This document shows positions 34,489 to 41,403 of a stretch of DNA of 49,293 nt, piece after piece. Source of the stretch: Actinokineospora sp. NBRC 105648 (GTDB taxonomy: Bacteria; Actinomycetota; Actinomycetes; Mycobacteriales; Pseudonocardiaceae). The first letter of the stretch is position 1; each line of letters starts with the position of its first letter. The stretch lies in NCBI RefSeq assembly GCF_030269645.1, contig NZ_BSTR01000059.1, positions 1-49,293 of the forward strand. The letters are read 5' to 3'. A model generated the notes under the pieces. The model was not told the origin of the DNA. It worked only from the letters and a program-made list of their open reading frames with translations, and made no database searches. Both the position numbers and the translations under genes were made by a program.

Positions 34489-35645
34489 GGGCCGCCGAGC
34501 TGGCCGCGCACTACTCGCGGTTCCGGGTGGGCGAGCGGCTGCTGCTGACCGGGCACTCGCACCAGGCGTGGCCGGATGTGGCGCTGGCCGGCCAGATCGA
34601 GGCCTTCGACGACGCCGCGCTGGCCGTGGACGAGAAGTGGGGGCGCGCCGCCGAGCGCGCCGACCGGGTGCGCGCGGCGTACGCGGGGCTGGTCGGCGAC
34701 CCGGGGGGCGACATCGCCCTGGGGGTCAACACCCACGAGCTGGTGGTGCGGTTCCTGTCCGCCGTGGACATCACGGCCCGGCCCCGGCTGGTGACCACCG
34801 ACGGCGAGTTCCACACGCTGCGCAGGCAGTTGGGCAGGCTGGCCGAGGAGTTCATCCAGATCGTGCGGGTGCCCGCGACCCCGGTCGACTCGCTCGCCGA
34901 GCGGTTGGCGGCCGAGGTGGACGACCGCACCGCGGCGGTGCTGGTGTCCTCGGTGCTGTTCGAGACCGCGCGGCTGGTGCCCGGTCTGGCCGCGGTCGCC
35001 CGGGCCTGCGAGCGGCACGGGTCCGAGCTGCTGGTCGACGCCTACCACGCGCTCGGCGTCGTCCCGTTCGACCTCGACGGCCTGGCCGACGCCTGGGTGG
35101 TCGGCGGCGGCTACAAGTACCTGCAGCTCGGTGAGGGCAACTGCTTCCTGCGGCTGCCGCCGCACGCCCAGGACACCCGCCCGGTGATCACCGGCTGGTT
35201 CGCCGAGTTCGACGCCCTCGCCGACGAGCGCGACCCGACCCTGGTCGCCTACGGCCGCGGCGCCACCCGGTTCGCGGGCTCCACCTACGACCCGACGAGC
35301 CACTACCGCGCCACGCACGTCCTCGACTTCTTCGACACCCAGGGCCTCACCCCGTCAGTGCTGCGCGAGATCTCGTTGCACCAGAACGAGGTCCTCGCAA
35401 CCGCGTTCGACGCCCTGGACCTCCCCGACGCGGTGATCACACGGGACCGTTCGGCCCCACGCGAAGCCTTCGGCGGTTTCTTGTCACTGCGCTCCCCGCG
35501 CGCGGGGGAGTTCCAACGCGCACTCGCCGGTCGTGGGGTGCTCACCGACAGCCGAGGCGAGTACCTGCGGTTCGGCCCGGCGCCGTACCTGCGCGACGAC
35601 CAGCTCGCGGCCGCGATCGCCGCACTCGGCGAGGTGGCCCGGTAG
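34485..35645 (+). CDS. kynU: Kynureninase (PLP-dependent)
   Basis: A 386-aa class-V-fold PLP enzyme cleaving kynurenine to anthranilate and alanine. Visible features are GHSHQAWPDVALAG near the N-terminus, SSVLFETARLVPGL, the cofactor Asp in ELLVDAYHALGVVPFDL, the Schiff-base Lys in VVGGGYKYLQLGEGNCFLRLP, and the GWFAEFDAL/FAGSTYDPTSHYRA region typical of kynureninases. GTG overlaps the kynA stop (GTGA). Together with KynA it supplies anthranilate to the leftward operon. A formamidase gene between them is missing. Confidence 0.88.
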   Translation: MRAAELAAHYSRFRVGERLLLTGHSHQAWPDVALAGQIEAFDDAALAVDEKWGRAAERADRVRAAYAGLVGDPGGDIALGVNTHELVVRFLSAVDITARPRLVTTDGEFHTLRRQLGRLAEEFIQIVRVPATPVDSLAERLAAEVDDRTAAVLVSSVLFETARLVPGLAAVARACERHGSELLVDAYHALGVVPFDLDGLADAWVVGGGYKYLQLGEGNCFLRLPPHAQDTRPVITGWFAEFDALADERDPTLVAYGRGATRFAGSTYDPTSHYRATHVLDFFDTQGLTPSVLREISLHQNEVLATAFDALDLPDAVITRDRSAPREAFGGFLSLRSPRAGEFQRALAGRGVLTDSRGEYLRFGPAPYLRDDQLAAAIAALGEVAR

Positions 35646-35681
35646 GACTCTCGCGGCTGAGCGGGGGTGACCGCGCCGATC

Positions 35682-35687
35682 TAGGAT
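35682..35687 (+). promoter_or_regulatory. Probable -10 hexamer (TAGGAT) of a leaderless CDF-gene promoter
   Basis: TAGGAT ends 6 nt before GTG 35694. It indicates that the transporter gene has its own promoter 37 bp after kynU and is not part of the catabolic operon. Confidence 0.5.
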
Positions 35688-35693
35688 CGCGGG

Positions 35694-36683
35694 GTGGCGG
35701 ACGGGAACGAGGGCGGCGGCGAGAGCACGCTGACCGTGGTGCTGGCCGGGTCGGTCAACCTGCTGATCGCGATCCTCAAGCTGGTGGCGGGCCTGATCAC
35801 CGGCTCGGCGGCGATGCTGTCCGAGGCAGCGCACTCGGTGGCGGACACCTTCACCGAGCTCCTCCTGCTGACCGCGCTCCGCGTCTCCCGGAAACCGGCC
35901 GACCGCGCGCACCCCTTCGGCTACGGCAAGGCCCGCTACTTCTGGTCCCTGCTGGCCGCGGTGTCCATCTTCGCCTCCGGCTCGATGTTCGCCTTCTACG
36001 AGGGTTTCGCCACCGTCTTCGGCGAGGCCGAGGAGCAGACCTCACCGATCTGGGCCTACGCGGTCCTGGCCGCGGCATTCCTGCTGGAGTCGGTCTCCTG
36101 GGCCCAGGCCCTGCGCCAGGTCCGCCGCGAGTCCCGCGAGGCAGGCCGCCCATTCCGCAAACAGCTCCGCCACGGCGACGACCCGACCTCGACCACGGTG
36201 TTCTACGAGGACTCCGCCGCACTGTGCGGTCTGCTGCTCGCCTTCGGCGGGGTCGGCCTGCACCAGCTCACCGGCTCGTCGGTGTGGGACGGGATTGCCT
36301 CGATCGCCATCGGAGCCCTACTCGCCTCGGTCGCCTTCCTGCTCGGCCGGGCCAACGCGGCCCTGCTGATCGGCCGTCAAGCCGCCCCCGACCTGGTCTA
36401 CGGCATCCGCGACACGCTCTCGGCCGCGCCCGAGGTGGACGCGGTAGTCGACCTGCAAACCATGCTCACCGGCACCGACAGCGTCCTCGTCTGCGCACGT
36501 GTCGACTTCGACGACACACTCACGGCAGGCGAGCTGGAGCACGTGTGCGTCCGCCTGGCCGGTGACCTGCAAGCTAAGTACGGCGACGTCACCGAGGTGT
36601 TCATCGAGCCAGTGCCACGATCGGACGAGGACCTGCGCGCAGCCGTACTGGCCCGATACGGCGAAACACCGAGGATTACCTGA
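35694..36683 (+). CDS. Cation diffusion facilitator family transporter
   Basis: A 329-aa membrane protein with six predicted transmembrane helices and a cytosolic C-terminal domain. Metal-site residues are visible in AMLSEAAHSVADTFTELLLL (HxxxD of TM2, residues ~39-58) and in the TM5 region VFYEDSAALCGLLLAFGG. The motif HPFGYGKARYFWSLLAAVSIF is characteristic of the CDF subgroup. It exports divalent cations (Zn, Mn, Fe or Co) in exchange for protons; the metal cannot be assigned. The C-terminal domain has VDLQTMLTGTDSVLVCARVDFD, a dimerising ferredoxin-like fold. Confidence 0.9.
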   Translation: MADGNEGGGESTLTVVLAGSVNLLIAILKLVAGLITGSAAMLSEAAHSVADTFTELLLLTALRVSRKPADRAHPFGYGKARYFWSLLAAVSIFASGSMFAFYEGFATVFGEAEEQTSPIWAYAVLAAAFLLESVSWAQALRQVRRESREAGRPFRKQLRHGDDPTSTTVFYEDSAALCGLLLAFGGVGLHQLTGSSVWDGIASIAIGALLASVAFLLGRANAALLIGRQAAPDLVYGIRDTLSAAPEVDAVVDLQTMLTGTDSVLVCARVDFDDTLTAGELEHVCVRLAGDLQAKYGDVTEVFIEPVPRSDEDLRAAVLARYGETPRIT

Positions 36684-36713
36684 GTACTGGTGCACAAGCC
36701 TCCAGTGATCCCG

Positions 36714-36868
36714 CCCCGCTGGTACCGCAGCGGATAGGCCGACCCCGGCTGGAACGCAAGAGAGTCCCGACCCCGCTGGAACGCAGGAGTCCCGACCCCG
36801 CTGGCACCCGACAGGGTCCCGTCCCCGCTGGTACCGCAGCGGATAGGCCGACCACGCTGGAACGCAAC
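36714..36868 (+). repeat. Six degenerate 25-30-bp tandem repeats
   Basis: Each unit starts with CCCCGCTGG followed by TACCGC, AACGCA or CACCCG. Units begin near 36714, 36743, 36770, 36795, 36822 and 36852. The first and fifth units are nearly identical, ending CGGATAGGCCGA. Located in the non-coding 713-bp gap 36684-37396 after the CDF gene, where no convincing gene is seen. The CCAGCGG-type units could be protein-binding iterons or an expanded minisatellite. Confidence 0.75.
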
Positions 36869-36881
36869 ACCCGCTACGAAT

Positions 36882-37022
36882 GCTCGATCTAGTGGACTCG
36901 CTTCGTGTGGGGGAGGAGTACCGCTAAACTTGACCGGTGGTGGGGAATGCCCTTCACCCGCCCTTTTTTCGCCACCGCGGTGCTCTAGGGGCCCCGCGCG
37001 AAGTGAGTTCACTAGATCGAGC
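36882..37022 (-). repeat. Long palindromic intergenic element, copy A (inverted)
   Basis: A 141-bp imperfect palindrome bounded by GCTCGATCTAG and its complement. Read on the minus strand it aligns throughout with copy B: GCTCGAT end, GGGGCCCCTAG, AAGGGCAT, CCCCACCAC, GGTCAAGTTTAGCGGT and CTCC runs, AGTCCA, ATCGAGC end. No open reading frame is credible. Confidence 0.85.
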
Positions 37023-37133
37023 CCCCATCTTTTCCTCGGGCAACCCCAGCGATGAGCCACCGAAGACGGTCGACCGTAGGTCGGCGTGCGGCACACCTCG
37101 CGAGCTGCCCGAGCAAGAGCGGGGCTCGATTGG

Positions 37134-37262
37134 CTGGACTGCCTTCGCGTGGGGCCCCTAGGCGACCGCGTGGGGAAAAAGCGTGGGGAGAAGGGCATCC
37201 CCACCACAGGTCAAGTTTAGCGGTCGCCTCCCCCCACACGAAGGCAGTCCACCCAATCGAGC
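37134..37262 (+). repeat. Long palindromic intergenic element, copy B
   Basis: A 129-bp element from GCTCGATTGG to CCAATCGAGC. The outer stem pairs TGGACTGCCTTCG with CGAAGGCAGTCCA. A second stem pairs GGCGACCGC with GCGGTCGCC, and a small inner hairpin uses GTGGGGA/TCCCCAC. It lies in inverted orientation to copy A, 111 bp away, between two convergent genes. The spacer also holds paired CTCGGGCA/TGCCCGAG segments. Confidence 0.88.
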
Positions 37263-37300
37263 ACAAACGTAACGGGTGTTGCGTACCAGCGGGCTCGGCA

Positions 37301-37384
37301 TTTAGGAAAACAGAAAGAGATTGGAGAAATAAGAAGGGATTTAGGGAACAGAAAGGGATTTAGAGAAACGGAAGGAGATTTGGG
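37301..37384. repeat. Purine-rich, AT-rich short direct repeats
   Basis: About four ~20-nt purine-only-like units with the pattern GAA(A/C)-(C/A)-(A/G)GAAGG(A/G)GATTT. Base composition contrasts sharply with the GC-rich surroundings. They end 13 bp before the stop codon of the leftward peptidoglycan-binding gene, so its transcript would carry a pyrimidine-rich tail that could aid termination. Confidence 0.65.
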
Positions 37385-37396
37385 TCTGGGTAGGCC

Positions 37397-38224
37397 CTAG
37401 TGGTCGACCTGTTGTGGGGCCTGGGTCCAGGTGCCGTCCCGGATGGTCCTGATGTACGGGTCAAAGGCCGAGGTGTCGCCGCCGCTGTTCGCCGCCTGCC
37501 AGTAGTCGGCGATGATCGACGCCTGTTCCTCATAGCCGAAGTCGTCGAATGGTTGTCCGTTCGCCACCGCGTCTCGCAGGCCCTGTTCGCCGCCATAGTC
37601 GTAGTCGCCACCCAGGGCGGACATGATCAGGCCCGGGACGCTCGCGCCCTGCTGGTACTGCCAGCAGTGGGCTAGTTCGTGCATGAGCCAGTGCATGAAT
37701 CCGGACGGTGGGTGGCTCAGTGTGCCGTCTGGGAAGGTCACGTGGTCGGGCAGTGTGCGGGCATAACCGCCGACGGCCAGGATGCCGCCCTCGGACAGGA
37801 CGATCGGGCCGGTGTCCAGGGTGCCTTGGAAGACCGAGTCGGCTGCTGTGGCCTCCTCGCCGGTGAGGTATCGGTCGGTGGACTCCGCCGCTGGCTCGCC
37901 GCCCGCGTCGTTGCCCTCGGCGCCGTTGTTGCCGCCGCCGTCGTGTCCGCCGTCGCCGCTCGTGGTCGCGGACTGGCTGGCCTGGGTGGACTGGCTCGAC
38001 TGGCTCGACTGGGCGGTGAGCACCGACCAGACTTCGTCGTCCACAGTGGAATCATTGGGCAGGCCGTTCTGCTGGCGCAGGTGCCGCACGGCGTTCTCGG
38101 TCGCCTCGTCGAACGCGCCGTTCTCGTCGACGACGCTCTGCTGGTAGTGCTGGTTGAGTAGCTGTTGGAGGTAGAGCACCCAATCGGAGCTGGTGCCCGG
38201 GTGCAGGACGGGTTCGTCGGCCAT
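37397..38224 (-). CDS. Peptidoglycan-binding domain protein with HExxH zinc-site motif
   Basis: A 275-aa protein. Residues ~10-70 are a PG_binding_1-type three-helix domain (VLYLQQLLNQHYQQSVVDENGAFDEATENAVRHLRQQNGL). Residues ~73-112 are a Ser/Gly/Gln-rich linker. The C-terminal domain contains FMHWLMHELAHCWQYQQGA, with an HELAH zinc-metallopeptidase motif similar to DUF4157-type zincin-like domains. No signal peptide or transmembrane helix is visible, although the binding domain suggests an extracellular target; release by lysis or a contractile/other secretion device would be needed. GGGAG lies before the ATG. Function unknown. Confidence 0.75.
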   Translation of the reverse strand: MADEPVLHPGTSSDWVLYLQQLLNQHYQQSVVDENGAFDEATENAVRHLRQQNGLPNDSTVDDEVWSVLTAQSSQSSQSTQASQSATTSGDGGHDGGGNNGAEGNDAGGEPAAESTDRYLTGEEATAADSVFQGTLDTGPIVLSEGGILAVGGYARTLPDHVTFPDGTLSHPPSGFMHWLMHELAHCWQYQQGASVPGLIMSALGGDYDYGGEQGLRDAVANGQPFDDFGYEEQASIIADYWQAANSGGDTSAFDPYIRTIRDGTWTQAPQQVDH

Positions 38225-38318
38225 GGTGTGCTCCCGGCGTCGGGGAGACCCAGTGTCGGGGCGGGCGAACCGGCGGGCGAATGTCCGGGCGGGTGTTCTT
38301 TGGGGCGCCCGAACGGGC

Positions 38319-38720
38319 TCAGGCCCGGGTGAACCAGGCGGTGAAGGTTGTGCGGCCGTCGGCGACGGCGAGGTTCACCTGGTCGGCCAGCACCCGCACG
38401 ATCGCCATCCCGCGGCTCGCGAGTGTGGAGCTGGGGGCGCTGAGCCGCTCCTGCCCCTCATCGACCACCGTGACCACGACGACCTCGTCGTCCACGTGGG
38501 CGCTTAGCGTCAGCGCCGTCAGACCGGTGCCGCTCTGGTAGCCGTTGGCGATAGCGTCGCTCATCGCCTCGTCCGCCGACCACACGGCGTCCTCGCGCGT
38601 AGTGCGCCCGACGCCCACGTCCAGCAGCCACTCGCGCAGCCCGTGCCGGGCGCGGTGCAGTTGCCCCGGCTCAGCGGGCACGGTGACCCCCCATACCTCG
38701 ACCGCCGACATAACCGTCAT
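38319..38720 (-). CDS. Anti-sigma-factor-type serine/threonine ATPase (RsbW/SpoIIAB-like)
   Basis: A 133-aa GHKL/HATPase_c_2 protein. The N-box is WSADEAMSDAIANGY, the G1 box VTVVDEGQ and the G2 region STLASRGMAIVRVLADQVNL. Such small kinases regulate sigma factors or anti-sigma antagonists by binding or phosphorylation; actinomycetes carry many orphans. No sigma factor or antagonist gene is adjacent, so its partner is unknown. Start could be ATG 38720 or ATG 38711; neither has a clear Shine-Dalgarno sequence. Cytosolic. Confidence 0.83.
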   Translation of the reverse strand: MTVMSAVEVWGVTVPAEPGQLHRARHGLREWLLDVGVGRTTREDAVWSADEAMSDAIANGYQSGTGLTALTLSAHVDDEVVVVTVVDEGQERLSAPSSTLASRGMAIVRVLADQVNLAVADGRTTFTAWFTRA

Positions 38721-38784
38721 GACCTAGGGGTACCTCGACCTGGCGGGGTGAAACGCCGCGGCGCGGGCGGTCTGTCCGAACTGG

Positions 38785-39690
38785 TCAGGCCGCGTCGGTG
38801 AGCGCGGCCTCGGGCCCGCGCTCCATCAGGGCCAGCAGCAGTCCCTCTTTGGTCGACCACGGGCTGATCCGCACGGCGCGGTGCCCGGTGACGCCCATCA
38901 GCGCCCGGGCGGCCACCGCGCCCGCCAGGGACTGCTCCGCGCGGTGCCGGGAGATGCCCGGCAGCTTCGCGCGTCTCCTGGCCGAGAGCCGGGCCAGCCG
39001 GGGGATCCAGGCGTCCAGGTCGCTCACCCGCAGCGAGCCGGTGCCGACCAGCCTGCCGAGCTGTTGGAACACCTTCGAGCAACCGATCGCCTGACCGGCC
39101 CGCAGCAGGGCCAGGTCCTCCGCGGGCAGCGCGGAGCGGATCAGCTCTTGGACGGTCTTGGCGTTGGTGATGCCCATCGTGGTGAGGCTGCGCGCGCCGT
39201 AGGGCAGTGAGCGGGCGACCAGCGGCCGGTCGGACTCGCCCGCGGCCAGCTCGACCGTGCCACCGCCGACGTCGAGCACGGTGAGCGGGCCCGCCGACCA
39301 ACCGAACCAGCGCCGCGCGGCCAGGTAGGCCAGTGCCGCCTCCTGGCGACCGCTGAAGCGGCGCAGGCGCACGCCGGTCTGCTGGGCGACCTGGCGCACC
39401 ACCTCGTCGGCGTTCGCCGCGTCGCGCACCGACGAGGTCGCGAACGGCACGAACTCGGTGACCCCGGCCCGCCGGGCCTTGCACCGCGCCGCCGCCACCG
39501 CCTCGACGACGGCCGCCACGCCATCGGGGCGCAGGTGGCCGTTCTCGTCGAGGGACTTGTCCAGGCGCAGGCGCACCTTGTGGGTGAACACGGGGTGCTC
39601 CGGTGAGCCCAGCGCGGCGTCGACGACCAGGAGGTGGGCACTGAAGCAGCCGACGTCCAGCACAGCCACGGTGCTCGGCGATGTCGGCAT
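38785..39690 (-). CDS. Ppx/GppA-family phosphatase
   Basis: A 301-aa member of the ASKHA superfamily. The phosphate-1 loop is VAVLDVGCFSAHLLVVDA and the phosphate-2 loop is TVLDVGGGTVELAAGE; GRQEAALAYLAARRW and TSSVRDAANAD match exopolyphosphatase/guanosine pentaphosphatase domains. At 301 aa it is the short, HD-less form of mycobacterial Ppx proteins. It hydrolyses inorganic polyphosphate and possibly pppGpp. GAGGA lies 7 nt before the ATG. It diverges from the polymerase gene across a 161-bp gap that shows no other gene. Confidence 0.9.
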   Translation of the reverse strand: MPTSPSTVAVLDVGCFSAHLLVVDAALGSPEHPVFTHKVRLRLDKSLDENGHLRPDGVAAVVEAVAAARCKARRAGVTEFVPFATSSVRDAANADEVVRQVAQQTGVRLRRFSGRQEAALAYLAARRWFGWSAGPLTVLDVGGGTVELAAGESDRPLVARSLPYGARSLTTMGITNAKTVQELIRSALPAEDLALLRAGQAIGCSKVFQQLGRLVGTGSLRVSDLDAWIPRLARLSARRRAKLPGISRHRAEQSLAGAVAARALMGVTGHRAVRISPWSTKEGLLLALMERGPEAALTDAA

Positions 39691-39851
39691 CTACGTCCTC
39701 GTGTCCGGTTCGTCTGACTCCATGGTGTACCCGATCTTGCCCGAGATCAAACACCGACTTAACACCGATCCTAGGGAATGGGAGCAGGCGGGGACGAACC
39801 GGTGCGCCGCGGCCGCCGTCGACCGGTCGGGGCGTGTGGCAGAGTGGCCGC

Positions 39852-40787
39852 GTGAGCAGCGACGAGGTCCGCGACACGGTCTCGCTGACCAATCTCGACC
39901 AGGAGCTCTTCGACGGCGCCTCGGCGACCAAGCGCGACCTGGTGGACTACCTCGACGGCGTCCGCGAGCGGATGCTGCCCGGCCTGCGCGACCGACCGCT
40001 GTCGGTGGTGCGGGTGCGGCCGGGGCAGGAGCCGTTCATGCAGAAGAACGTGCCGAAGTACACGCCGTCCTGGGTGCGCACGGTGCCGGTGTGGGCGGAG
40101 ACCTCGAAGCGCTCCATCTCCTACGCGGTGTGCGACGACCGGCGCACGCTGCTGTGGTTCGCCAACCAGCGCGCGGTCGAGTACCACGTCCCGCTGTCGC
40201 CGCTGGAGTCCCCGGCCACGCACCTGGTGATCGACTTGGACCCGCCGGAGGGCGTGGGCTTCGAGGTGGTCGTCGCGGCGGCCGCGTTGGTGCGCCAGGC
40301 TTTGGCGAACGACGGCCTGACCGGGATCGTGAAGACCAGCGGCGCCAAGGGCGTGCACGTGCTGGTGCCGCTCGCGCCCACGCCGCCGGATGACGTCGCC
40401 GCGGCGACGCGCGCGTTGGCGGCCCGGGCCGAGCGCGTGGACCCCGAGGTGGCGACCACGGCGTACATCAAGGAGGACCGGGAGGGGAAGGTCTTCCTGG
40501 ACTCGACCCGGGCCTACGGGGCGACGCTGGTGGCCGCCTACAGCCCGCGCATCCGACCCGGGACGCAGGTGTCGTTCCCGGTCGCCTGGGACGACCTGGA
40601 TCGGGTGACACCGGCGGACTTCACCGTCCGCACGGCCCTGTCACTGCCCGACCCCTGGGCCGACGGGGTGCCTTCGGGGCAGGTGCTGCCGGAGGACCTG
40701 GTGGTGGAGGGACGCGGGATCCCGGTGGCCCGGGTGCAGGCGATGCATGAGGGGAAACGGCGTCGTGCCAAGGAACGCGAGTCTTAG
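39852..40787 (+). CDS. Stand-alone LigD-type polymerase (archaeo-eukaryotic primase fold)
   Basis: A 311-aa polymerase-domain protein like the PolDom of LigD or the PolD proteins (Rv3730c, Rv0269c) of mycobacteria, without ligase or nuclease domain. Catalytic features are the metal-binding Asp pair in HLVIDLDPPEGVGF, TSGAKGVHVLVPL (nucleotide-binding SGxxGxHV) and the C-terminal DSTRAYGATLVAAYSPR. Such enzymes add ribo- or deoxynucleotides during end joining and gap filling. GTG 39852 is the start; upstream in-frame codons are low-complexity and non-homologous. Converges with the SOS-box gene downstream. Confidence 0.9.
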   Translation: MSSDEVRDTVSLTNLDQELFDGASATKRDLVDYLDGVRERMLPGLRDRPLSVVRVRPGQEPFMQKNVPKYTPSWVRTVPVWAETSKRSISYAVCDDRRTLLWFANQRAVEYHVPLSPLESPATHLVIDLDPPEGVGFEVVVAAAALVRQALANDGLTGIVKTSGAKGVHVLVPLAPTPPDDVAAATRALAARAERVDPEVATTAYIKEDREGKVFLDSTRAYGATLVAAYSPRIRPGTQVSFPVAWDDLDRVTPADFTVRTALSLPDPWADGVPSGQVLPEDLVVEGRGIPVARVQAMHEGKRRRAKERES

Positions 40788-40908
40788 GCCGCGTTCTCAC
40801 CGGGCGTGCGCTGGAGCACGACCTGTCTTTGAGGGCTTAAAGTCGTGCCTGGCAACGCAATTGCTCAGGGGGCTTGGGGTTGCCCGTCGGTGCTTGCTTG
40901 CGTTGGGG

Positions 40909-40997
40909 GCTCGATTGAGTGGTGTGGCTTGATCTGGGGACCCCGGAAGAGGCGCGGTGGGTAAAGCGGCGGGGAAGGGATCCACCTTCAATCGAGC
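40909..40997 (+). repeat. Long palindromic intergenic element, copy C (internally shortened)
   Basis: An 89-bp copy with the same ends (GCTCGATTGAG and TTCAATCGAGC) and the shared GGGG-N-CCCC, GTGGGTAAAGCGG and GGGAAGGGATCCACC segments. The right half from GGTCAAGTTTAGCG onward is missing. It lies between convergent genes, as A and B do. The rest of the 275-bp gap 40788-41062 shows no gene. Confidence 0.8.
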
Positions 40998-41062
40998 AGT
41001 ACCGGCGGAACGTGCGGTCTGGTGGGGTGGGGGCACGGGTCCCTCCGGGGCCGGGCGGGGGC

Positions 41063-41362
41063 TCACATCTCCTGGTAGTGCCGCCAGAAGGCGTGTGCTT
41101 CCAACACATGCAGCCCGTGGCGGTTCAACACCAGGAAAGCGCTCTGCGGCAGCACGTGCTCGCCCGTCTCGTCGGTGAGCACGCCGACGGAACCGGTGAT
41201 CGCGAAGGTGACCTCGGAGCCGACTCGTCCCTGTTGTCGCAGGCTGGTCACCCAGTCGCCGATGTCGGCCAAGACCGTGGAGTCGGTGTGCTGCGCGGCC
41301 TGGACCGGGACCGGCCAGGGCTGGTAGTACCTCGCCACGGCCGCCCGGGTATCCCCTTTCAT
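41063..41362 (-). CDS. Small protein of unknown function under probable LexA control
   Basis: A 99-aa soluble protein (MKGDTRAAVARYYQPWPVPVQ start; EVTFAITGSVGVLTDETGEHVL beta-rich middle; AHAFWRHYQEM end) with no domain I recognise. The middle alternates strands and a Trp-containing helix (TVLADIGDWVTSLRQQG). The ATG is a leaderless start: TAGGAT lies 7 nt upstream on the same strand. A perfect TCGAAC-N4-GTTCGA LexA box spans the -35 region. DNA-damage induction is therefore expected; biochemical role unknown. It overlaps no other gene and is followed by palindromic element C. Confidence 0.75.
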   Translation of the reverse strand: MKGDTRAAVARYYQPWPVPVQAAQHTDSTVLADIGDWVTSLRQQGRVGSEVTFAITGSVGVLTDETGEHVLPQSAFLVLNRHGLHVLEAHAFWRHYQEM

Positions 41363-41369
41363 ACCTAGA

Positions 41370-41375
41370 ATCCTA
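41370..41375 (-). promoter_or_regulatory. Probable -10 hexamer (TAGGAT) of the LexA-box gene
   Basis: On the minus strand TAGGAT ends 7 nt before the ATG at 41362. This is the leaderless spacing, and it places the LexA box at the -35 position. Confidence 0.55.
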
Positions 41376-41383
41376 CCACGGTT

Positions 41384-41403
41384 GTTCGAACATGTGTTCG
41401 AAC
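41384..41403. promoter_or_regulatory. Exact actinobacterial LexA (SOS) box
   Basis: TCGAAC-ATGT-GTTCGA at 41386-41401 matches the Mycobacterium/Bacillus-type LexA consensus TCGAAC-N4-GTTCGA without mismatch. The palindrome extends to GTTCGAAC arms (41384-41403). It lies immediately after the acyltransferase stop codon and over the -35 region of the leftward 99-aa gene. Confidence 0.88.

Noticed and set aside
36937..37363. Short open frames within the repeat island after the CDF gene
   Set aside because: They cross palindromic elements, lack Shine-Dalgarno sequences and have no recognisable protein features.
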